From NCBI RefSeq assembly GCF_964275005.1, contig NC_092706.1:5498564-5562563 (forward strand): 64,000 bases of DNA, given 5' to 3'. This DNA comes from Diadema setosum (lineage: Eukaryota; Echinodermata; Echinoidea; Diadematoida; Diadematidae). The notes under the pieces were generated by a model. The model did not search any database and had not been told where the DNA came from. It saw nothing but the letters and a program-made list of their open reading frames with translations. Below are positions 46,874-58,800 of this stretch, one piece after another; the stretch's first letter is position 1, and every line of letters starts with the position of its first letter. A program made the position numbers and the translations under genes.

Positions 46874-49800
46874 GTGGGTGATTCCATGACATTGGCTCCC
46901 ATGAGATATCTGCACGCTAAGCCAGACATAAATTATATCAACAAATATAACCCTAACCCTAATCCTAATCCTCACATCAAACTGAACCTAAAACCCTATA
47001 ACAACCTAAACCCTAAGTCTTTGGAGAAAATAGGACCGGAGCAATGTCGCAAGAGCAAATTTCGTGTCACCGGGTGATTTATGACAACTCTGGTAAGTGA
47101 GTTTACATGCTCTTGCGTATAAACCCCAGCTGGTATTGATATAAAGGAATAAATCAAAGGTGTTTTATGTGTTTTATTTTTCCACCGAAGAATATATCTG
47201 GCTTGATAGCCCGTATTCACATGCGCATGCACTAATACCTGGTCTTTTATAGGGGTCCAGTTTGTGAGAGGTGGGACCACTGCACGGGGTTATAATGCAC
47301 CGCCGATGCTATTTGCTATGGAGGAATAAGGCGGAATCTTTCACGTGCATGAACTGTGACTCTCTCACACACGGGGCCTCAAAGGGGAAATCCAGTCCAA
47401 ATATAAGTTAGTCTGATAAGAAAGAGTAAATTATTATTAGTTCAACGGTATAGTTTTGATCGAATTAGGATGAAAAATAAGGAAGTTATGACATTTCGAA
47501 GTTTTGCTATTTTTGGGGGAAACGGTATCTTGAACAGTCGATATATGCAGATGGCAAAGTGAGCATGTCATGCCCTCACAATTTACCATATAGTTTTTAC
47601 ATAAAATTTTGAAATTTCCAGTTTTTCATTCAAGCGTATGATTATGCCCGAGGCTCACATCCTCGTATATCTAACTAATCACTATTCTGAAGTTATTCAA
47701 CGAAGAATAACATTATGTTTTAGACTTCAATGACAGAAACATTGAATTTTCATCATTTTTCTTTTGTACACGATCAACGGAAAATAAATTGTGAGGGTAT
47801 GACATGGTTAGCTAACTCATTTGCGTATTCATAACCACTGTACAAGAACTGTTTTGCAGAAATTGGTGTAGGGAGGGGCCGAATGGGGGCGGATGAGAGA
47901 GAGAGAAATATGGAGAAGGGCGAGATGATGTGAAGACGGTGTCTGTGTGTGTGTCTATGATGGAGATGGTTATACGGCACGCGGGTTCGGGTGGGAGGTC
48001 GTGCAGTCAATGAAGACAAACACTAGACAGGAGTCCTGTGAACAGCAAGCAGAGAGGTCATTTCTATTGACTCATAATAAAGTCACAACACAATTACAGC
48101 TCCTAAAATGTACTTTAGGAGAACCCTTGAAACACTATAATGTGCACATCATCAAATCCACACATGTTTAACACCAAAACAACTCATTCATTATAACACA
48201 AAGATGCCAAGTGAGTTATTGTCTCTATAACTATAAAAATCCACAATGGAGTATCAATAATACATTGTAGTATCATAACTAGTGAAAGCATCTGCCATAT
48301 AATCAACTGTATGTGACGTAACTCTCCCTCTGGGTGTTATTTCACTTATCATGACTGTTAAAAACCACTATAATACATTAAACAGACTGTAAATGGCTGG
48401 ATACAAAATGTTGTGGAACCATATGATACAATGTAAATGTGTTGTAACAATATCTGCTTTTTGAGACTTATATCTTACAACACTGTGATGTCTATTCACA
48501 TAAAGGGCTCACTCTATGGAATAAAATCATACTCTCCACACTTCATGATAAGCAGCCAGTGTCATGTCCACTCTGTTAGTGTAATGTCAGACCCCATATA
48601 GTAGGATAAAGGCTTTTTACATGTGTGACTACCAGTCCTTGCATATACATATACAATACATATCTTATTCATCATTATTTGTGAAAAGAATAATACCTGT
48701 TTTGTTTTAGAGTCCAGCAAAGATCTGACTCAAACTATGCTATAGTTTGAATGATAATAAAAACAAATGAGACAGCAGTTCTCTCTTCACTGATTTGAAC
48801 TGCTGAACAGTTTACCAGAGCCTGAATGCAATCCGTTATTAACACTTCCACATAACCTTTCTGTAAGATCATCTTTGCTCTTAGATAAAAGTCACGCGAT
48901 ATCATATGGATAAATCCTCTCTTCCACCAACCATTGATCCTAACATCTGCAGATCACTTCGTCACAGTCAAATCACCTATCCCTACTCAAAACAATTACT
49001 ATCACACATCTGATCCATATAGGTCCCACTACATCAAATCTGGAATGTCGGCAAGATAAGATGGGGGTATAATAATGCTGAAAAATTACATTATACCAAA
49101 CTACTGCGGATCTTACAACTTTAGATCACAGGGTACACCGACTATGAAAAACAAATGCAAACCTACACAATGTCTCAGCATAACAAACCTTAAATGATGG
49201 TAACGGCAGTGCAATACACCTGTATTCTTAACTCCTCCATTGTGTGTCAAAACTATTATGATCGATACTCAGGTAGCTTCTTAAATCTCTTGCTAGACGA
49301 CACACTTACAAAATACCCTAGTCCCTATCAATACAGAATCTTACTCTATTAGGGGAAGCAAAAGGAATAATATTCCCTCTTACAACCTCAGTGGTATTAC
49401 ATCATAAACCCACAACACTGTACCTACACTGTACATCTCTGACTCTATCTCTAAACTCTTCCACCTTAAATGCATTACCAAAATGTAGTATAGGTAAATA
49501 GCTTCCATCAAAAACCATCAACTCAGCATCTTATCACACTATTATAGGCGCCCCATACTACACAGCACCATGTAATACCAGAGTACACAGATCACGCTAA
49601 ACGCCCTATACTGTTACACAGCGCTACATAATACACTGTTCAATACCGTAATTGGTCACGTACACAAACCTACGCAGGCCTGCAGCCCTTGCATTGTACT
49701 ACTGCACTACGAATACATTGTGCGCACAAGACTACGGCAGCCGCAATTAACTACATACGCCCGTACACACAACACACGTCCGTAGACTGAGTTAACACAG

Positions 49801-52772
49801 GTACGTACATACATAAGTTACCGTGCATTCAGTGCCACTGAACAAAACCACCATCAACCAAGACAAATAGAATGGCTTCATGTAAATTCTGACAAACACT
49901 CTCACTCCACATAATATGCCTGTTTGGCCCTTAAAACTCTTCATATCAATTACCAATACTGATAATACAGCACCGTAACATGTAAGCACTGAAATTCTTG
50001 AGTAATTTGTGACGTTCTCATTTCCATCAACTCACCTGTGAACAGCAAGCAGAGAGGTGCCTGCCACATGGGGGCGCCCCTCTGTTGCTGACGTCTCTAT
50101 ATAATTACCACATCCCCACAACTGCAAAACTTCAAAATGTCATAACTTTCTTTTTTTAACCGATTTCAATTAGATTTTCATCGTTGAACTCGTAAGATTT
50201 TATCCTTTCTTTATCAGACTAACTTATATTTGGACTGGATTTCCTCAATACAATCCGAGGCACAGAGTAATTTGTCTCTTGCTAAAGGGCGATATAGTTT
50301 GATACTCGATGTAACCCTCACGTCCTTAGGAAAAAAAAAAATATATCTAAAAGGTCAGAGTAAGGGGACTTTATAGGATTAGGCAGTCAATGAGACAAGA
50401 CAATTACGGACCATCGAGATCGACTTATTTTGCATCCTTCATTTTTTTTTAAAGAAGACTCAATCACGGTATCATGCCCCTTGAAGCTAAAAGGGATAGT
50501 ATAGTATTGGTTGAGATGGGCTTTTAACTTTTTGCGAGATACAAAGAAATCACATATGATATTGAACAGAGCATACCATTCTAAGAGGAATTAAAAGTCT
50601 ATTTGATGAAAATCGGTATTGGAATGGCTAAGACATCCAAAAACAAAGTAATAAGCAAATAAGCAATAATAAAATGTGGGTCCCACCTTTCATAAAGATC
50701 GCTCTGTTTTGGATATCTTAGGCATTTTAAAATCAATTTTCATCAAATAAACATTGAATTTCTCTTGGCAGTACATGATCATTCACATTTTGTAAGAGGT
50801 TCCTCATTATCTCACCAACAAAATGTTAGAAACCTAAAGTAAGGTCTCAACAAAAACTATACAATCCATTTAAGTGGACTCAAATGGGAGAGAATCAGAA
50901 TGGATGGAAGTTAACCCATAAAGTTTGTGCTTGAAATGATCATCTCGATCACGTCGATCGTCATCATGAAGTCAGTAAATGTAACTCTACAGCACATACT
51001 GAAATGGAGAAATATTGGATGGAACAGGTCATTTCAGTTCAATTCAAAGTCCTTTTATTTTTTTTCAGTGAAACACAATATACATTTACTCACTATTTTT
51101 GTAGCAAAGGGATAATGTATATACATGATACATTGCAAAATAAGCGGAATAATACAACAATATTGAAGCATTCATCGAAGCGAAAAGTACTTTATGTACA
51201 AAAAAAAAATGAAAAGACCCGCTACTGAGAAAACAGTGCCTCTAATAAGTTAGCCCTTCACATCTAAATTAAAAAAAAAGTATAACCCAGTCCAAAATAA
51301 AAAGAGACTTTCCAAAACAGTCTACAAAAAGCACTCGATTTTGGGAAAAATTTGTTACAAATTGATCCATCAATGTGCAAAAAATGGCTTTTGCTACTGA
51401 AAATGATGCTCCCAGGTTCGCTAGAAAGCGAACCTGACTGCCCTGCCAGGTTCGCCAAAAAGCGAACCTGGCTGCAAGGTTTGCCAAAAAGCGAACCTGG
51501 CTGCCAGGTTTGCCAGAAAGCGAACATGGCCGCCAGGTTCGCCAAAAAGCGAACCTGGCTGCAAGGTTTGCCAAAGAGCGAACCTGGCTGCCAGGTTTGC
51601 CAGAAAGCGAACATGGCCGCCAGGTTCGCCAACAAGCGAACCTGGCTGCAAGGTTTGCCAAAAAGCGAACCTGGCTGCAAGGTTTGCCAAAAAGCGAACC
51701 TGGCTGCCAGGTTTGCCAGAAAGCGAACATGGCCGCCAGGTTCGCCAAAAAGCGAACCTGGCTGCAAGGTTTGCCAAAAAGCGAACCTGGCTGCCAGGTT
51801 TGCCAAAAAGCGAACATGGCCGCCAGGTTCGCCAAAAAACGAACCTGGCTGCAAGGTTTGCCAAAAAGCGAACCTGGCTGGCAGGTTTGCCAGAAAGCGA
51901 ACATGGCCGCCAGGTTCGCCAAAAAGCAAACCTGGCTGCAAGGTTTGCCAAAAAGCGAACCTGGCTGCCAGGTTCGCCAAAAAGCGAACCTGGCTGCAAG
52001 GTTTGCCAAAAAGAGATGGGCTTTTAACTTTTTGCGAGATACAAAGAAATCACATATGATATTGAACAGAGCATACCATCTAAGAGGAATTAAAAGTTTA
52101 TTTGTTGAAAATCGGTATTGGAATGGCTAAGATATCCAAAAACAAAGTAATAAGCAAATAAGCAATAATAAAATGTGGGTCCCACCTTTCATAAAGATCG
52201 CTCTGTTTTGGATATCTTAGGCATTTCAAAATCAATTTTCATCAAATAAACATTGAATTTCTCTTGGAAGTACATGATCATTCACATTTTGTAAGAGGTT
52301 CCTCATTATCTCACCAACAAAATGTTAGAAACCTAAAGTAAGGTCTCAACAAAAACTATACAATCCATTTAAGTGGACTCAAATGGGAGAGAATCAGAAT
52401 GGATGGAAGTTAACCCATAAAGTTTGTGCTTGAAATGATCATCTCGATCACGTCGATCGTCATCATGAAGTCAGTAAATGTAACTCTACAGCACATACTG
52501 AAATGGAGAAATATTGGATGGAACAGGTCATTTCAGTTCAATTCAAAGTCCTTTTATTTTTTTCAGTGAAACACAATATACATTTACTCACTATTTTTGT
52601 AGCAAAGGGATAATGTATATACGTGATACATTGCAAAATAAGCAGAATAATACAATATTGAAGCATTCATCAAAGCGAAAAGTACTTTATGTACAAAAAA
52701 AAAATGAAAAGACCCGCTACTTAGAAAACAGTGCCTCTAATAAGTTAGCCCTTCGCATCTAAATAAAAAAAG

Positions 52773-52812
<40 letters not shown>

Positions 52813-55800
52813 TACATATGTACATATATATACAAATAAAAAGAGGAAGAAGAAAAAAAAACGGTCCTCAAATTATATGCTCCCAACTGACCTGTGGCGC
52901 TAAATCGGCAAAGCAAAAGAAAAAGCCACCCCCTCCCTCAAAAAAAAAAAATAAAAAAATAACAAACAAAAACAGGTCTTCACAATTTTTTGTTGTCAAT
53001 GAATTATTTCGTCGACAAATCAGCTGACAAACTAACAGACAAACCAAAGTGAAGTACCACAGTACATCAAAATGCCTTCTGTAGCAATTATGGTAGAATT
53101 ATGCTAAAAACAGGTAAATTATACTTACAGCATAATGCTACATGCTGAAGCGTCTAAAATTATGCCAGAAAGCACGCCAACTCTGGCAACATAGCATGTC
53201 ACAAAAAGCCTATATTATAGTAAGCAGCAAAATCTTATTCTGCACTCCGACTTGCGCAGGCAATCATTGAAGGTAACCAAGATAATGCTCACGGAAGAGA
53301 TATACTGTAGATAGATAGAACAGAAAGAGAGACCTGCAGAAGTACATGTATAGGCATATCGAGAAAATACTGTAGGAAAACCGAGGCAAAGAGGAACACA
53401 GGGCAAAGCGGAATGAACCTATGTATAATTACTTAATTTTGATTTGATTTGATTTGATTTGATTTCTGCATTTCTTTTTCATGCATAAGTGAAATACAAA
53501 GTCAATTGAACGAACTAATTGAACACAGTATGATTGAAGTTACAGTTAAAAAAGTTTATTCAAATATCCAATAATTTTTCTGATACAATGCAAAATGAAA
53601 ATAGGCAGGCATTATTTCATGCATAATTATATGATATACAAACATAGGATCCCGTGTACCTGTCGTTTAAAAGACAAATAAAGCAACTCTGGATATAACA
53701 GAAATACAGGAGACCATCATCATAAGCAAACGCTTGACGAGGATAATGGCCCAAGAAATGATTTTCTAAACAATACGACATACTAAGAATATGATATTAA
53801 AGTCACCACTCACTGAATGGTGATAAAGAGAGAGAGAGAGAGAGAGAGAGCAGTCTTTAAAAAAAAAAAATGCAAAAAGCTCATGCACACCAAGAACTCT
53901 TTAGGGAGGCTGCATCTTTTTTTTTTTGTTTCGTTTTATTTCATTTCAATATATTTCATACTTCTCATAGGTATATATCAATATCACATGAAAATAATAG
54001 CACAGGCTTTGGTGTTTTGGTTTTTTTTTTTACCTTGTCAACAATGTACAAAACAAAACAAATATATACATGATGATAACACAATAGTTATAACGATAAC
54101 TGGTCGAAATCGAAATGGGGTTGTACAAAGAGATCTAAATGAAAGCAAGCTTGTTTGGCCGTAAGCCCCGAATAATCAGTGTTTTTGAAAGAGAAACGGA
54201 GAGCGGATAGAAGTTCAAACCAGGTGATTTAATGGTACCCAGGGAAGCGGAGTACGCATGCCTATGATTAAAAAAGCAAAAGAATAAGAAAACTGAAAGA
54301 AAGATATTCCTTTTTTCGACATGTTCGTTAATTTATTGATCAGCAGTTGCGATCTTAACAAATTTAATTTTGTAGAGGGAGACAAAGTGAAGAAACTCGC
54401 ACCTGAATAAGAAAACTATACTAAAATTTTGAACCATAATTATGACCGAGCTAAACACAAGAAAAAGAAAACGAGCTATCATGGTTTGTTTCCCAGATAG
54501 GACATGAGTTACATTGATAGGGCCTACTTTGGTATACACTAAACTGTTATTGCATTAAGCTATCACAAAGTTATGTTCAGCAAAACACAAAAGGTGACAT
54601 ACGTGTAGCAGCTTTTTAGTCATTTGTTGCCTGCCGTCAAGCTCTGGGTAGAAAGTGAGAGAGAGAGAGAGAGAGAGGCAGAGAGAGGGAGGGAGAGAAG
54701 GAGACGAGTGCGAAATTCCTGATGACGAATTCAGAGAGCGTGACGGCAAGGCCCTTCAGATTGCAATCTGCAGCATGTTTACATTATTACATATCTAGAT
54801 ATTGCAAATTCTTTCCGTGTCTGCAAGATATGCATTCAATCAAGACTCTTTTAATTTGCGTTTGAAGGAATATAAAGACGAGCACCTAGTTATTTTGGAG
54901 GAGAGGTCATTCCAGTATCTGGGGCCTGTATTTACACATTGTCTTTTTTTTTTCTTTATTTTTTGCGAAAATTGTTCGAGTCCTTGAAGGGTGAAAGGCG
55001 TCACTTCCCTCATGGAAAGAACACAGTTTTACCACACTATGTAACACAGTGTGCAACACAGTGTGGCACACAGTGTCGAACACAGTGTGGAACACAATGT
55101 GTAACACAGTGTCGAACACATGTGTTTAATATGTGTTTAATATGTGATTTTGGGACATGTGGTAACACTGTGTATTTACCACAGTGTGAAACAGAGCGTC
55201 ACCACACTGTGCAACATAGCGGTACCACATGGTCCAAAACACATATTAAATACACTGTGTATCAAACCACAGTCTCACACACTGTGACAACAGGGTTATA
55301 ACCACATAGTCCATTACACTGTGGTAGTCACCACATAATTCACCACACTATGGTGTTCACTACATAGTCCACCACACTATGGTATTCACGACATAGTCTA
55401 CCACACTGTGGCAGTCACCACATAGTCCACCACACTATGGTATTCACCACATAGTCTACCACACTGTGGCAGTCGCCACATAGTCCACCACAGTACATTG
55501 TGGTAGTGACCACATAGTCATCAGGTGTATCGATACATATGTTACCACATAGTCATCAGGTCTATCAATATTTGTAATGCATGAAGGCACGGTTACTGAC
55601 TAGATAACACTGTTATTGAATATGAAATTACCTTTTCATAACAAAATTTATGACATTGGGTATAACATGACATTATCAGACAATAGTTCAAAGGAAATCC
55701 CATCATAAATACTTCAAATTTAGAAGTATTATATGAATTTTCTAAAATTTAGGTTGCTTTTAATGAATATTCATGAGCTATGCAAAAATCTGTACCACAG

Positions 55801-58800
55801 GAATACCACAGGGATACCACAGTGTTACCACAGGAATACCACAGGAATACCACAGAAATACCACATGAAGTATCACATGCTGTACCTCAGCACTCCCACT
55901 TAATAGGTAATACTGTAGGAGTATAGTATAGGTTAAGTACTGCTTAAATCAATTGTCATAATTCACAGCATAACTCACCTATTTATGAGATTCTGGAATA
56001 TGCGTTTTGTTTTGTTTTTGCTTTGTTTTTTATTCCAGTTGGTACTACTGTGTGGTACTGATAGTCATGTGGCATAGCATGTCAAGAAAAAAAAAACCCA
56101 CAAGAATATCCTGTGTCATTTTTCTGTAATTAAAGTGTACAAGAAAGCAATTGTAAACACAGTTTGTATCCATGCTACTGAATATTCTCGGCACACTACC
56201 AGAGGAAATTATTGTGTACAAGTAACAGGCAATGAAGTGGCATTTGTACATGGTTTTGTGGTTTTGGAAGATGATAGTGATGTCTTTGCTCTCATTAAGT
56301 ATGTAGAGCATGATGGCCCATTTGTAAAGAATAGAGACGGGGAGAACCATGCTGATGCTGGACACATCAGAGTAGTGAAACGTGTGACTAATAGATTGTA
56401 TGCAATACCTCCTAAGCTGGTGAAATCATAGGAAAGCATGTGATTTATGAGAGAAACAGGGAAGTTATAACATGTCGCTTTTTGTTCTCTTTCCACAACT
56501 ACAGATACCCCTAGTATTACGTCATTTCTAGTGTTTGATGTTATGCATCCGTAAACAGTATTAACACAACATTAAATGCATGATTTATTCATCTGAAGGT
56601 TGGATAAATGACACATATAGGTCATATTCTCACATTAAATGAATCTGTTCTTCCATGCCAGTATTTGAAATTTAAAAGATATCAACTGAAATTAGAAAAG
56701 TAAATAAGTATTGAACATTTGCAACTACCGTGTACTTAAATTGTGTTGTATATTGCCCAGCTATAAGTTATTGGTTTATTACTTCACTGGATAATAAGAC
56801 CAGATAAGTTGCTTTACAAACTCGATAAAAATTTCTGGTAATTTGATACATACATGTACATTTATTAATAAACTACAATACTTGAATCCTTTGAACACAC
56901 TGGTAAAATGCTCTCTCCCCCCTCCCCACAAAACCAGAAATAGCCTGGTTTTATAAGGATTAACATGTCATGTGGTAGTAAAAGATCTGAAATCCCATAC
57001 TGACAATACTATAGCAAAGTTCAATATACACCACAATGTGGTAAACATGACTCATTGTGTGTCAAAGTACTAGATGTTTAAAAAGATAGTTTACGCTTTT
57101 GATTGTGAATAACTGAAAACCCATGAAAATATAACTTTCTACAAATTTACACAGTAGGTAGCTAATATAGGCATACAATTTTTTGTTGCATGCTGTTTCC
57201 TGCAATATTTTGAAACAGTACACAACAAAATTGTGCGTTATTCAGCAGCTACCCACTGTGTAAATTTGAGGGAAGTTAATTTCATTATTTTTTAGTTATT
57301 CAAAAAAAATGTAGTGTTTTTCCTAAACATCTAGTATGCGGATATTATTGTGTTAAATCAATGATCTGAAATCCCACTGTGTAACAAGATTATGGACACA
57401 GGAGTACACATATTTCTATATATACCACACTGTGTGTTCAGTATGCCAAGTATGTGGAGATGATGTAGGTGAATGATCTGAAACCCACAAAGTGACAACA
57501 CCGAGCACAGGGTTTACACATAGTTCAATATATACCACACTGTGGTAAGCACAAGTCACAGTGTCCGGTATGCCAAGTCTGTGTGGATTATGTGGTAAAT
57601 GAATGATCTGAAATCCCACAGTGTGGCAACACTATCAACACAGAGTGTACACATAGTTAAAAATGTACCACACTGTGTCAAACATGATTCACAGTGTGTT
57701 CAGTATACGTCATCTATGTGGGGATTATGTGGTAAACCACTTAAACTGAAATACCAGACTGTGGTAGCATTATGAACCAGGGTTTACACATAGTTCAATA
57801 CATACCACACTGTGGTATATGTGTACCACTCTGTGTTCAGTATGCCAATAATGTGGTACACTATGTGATCTCAAATCCCACACCGTGACAACGCTGTGAC
57901 CACAAGGTTCTCACATTGTTTACACATAGTTAACTATGTGAACACACTGTCGTAACACTATACCACACTGTGGTATATGTGTGCCACTCTGTGTTCGGTA
58001 TGCCAGTTATGTGGTACACTATGTGATCTCAAATACCACACTGTGACAACGCTGTGACCACATGGTTAACACATATCCCCACAATTGAAAAGAAAAACAA
58101 TAAAAAAATCAAAAATCCGTGGATAACAAAGGGAATTTTTCGCTCCATTAAGAAAAGAAATGTTTTATATAAAAATAGTTTACGGCATCCTGATAATGAT
58201 AATGTTAATCGATATAAATTATACAGAAATAAACTTACACAGATTATCAGGCTTTCCCGCAGAATGTATTATACGGAAGCTTTTGAAAATGCTACTGGAG
58301 ATATGTCAGCCACTTGGAAGGTTATTAATGACGTCATTGGTAAGCAAAAGAAGGTGTCAACATCTCAAATTACGAATAATGGACAAACGTTTTGTGATCC
58401 TAAAGATGTAGCATGCTGTTTTAATGAGTATTTTGTTAATGTAGGTCCTAGTCAAGCTTCTAAGATTGATCATACACAGACAGATTTCTCGCAGTACTTG
58501 GGCACGTCAAACGATAATTCATTATTCTTCAAACCAACAGATTTTAAAGAGATCCTTGATATTGTGCATTCTATAAAATTTAGTCATACGTGTGGTCATG
58601 ATGAAATGAGCACGTCTTTTTTGAAACAGATTGTTGGGAGTATATTGACACCTTTAGTACATATTTGTAATTTGTCGTTGTCAACTGGTGTATTTCCGAA
58701 CGCATGTAAAATTGCAAAAGTTATTCCAATATACAAAAAAGATGACTCTTCTTTTGTTTCGAATTACCGACCTATCTCTATTCTTCCTAGTCTTTCTAAA

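Noticed and set aside
51264-52130. Five overlapping long reading frames (up to 246 codons) on both strands
   Set aside because: They are translations of a 29-bp stop-free, near-palindromic minisatellite; the same words are read in every frame.
54939-55301. 120-aa frame with Thr-Gln-Cys repeats
   Set aside because: Translation of the CACACTGTG/ACACAGTGT word array.
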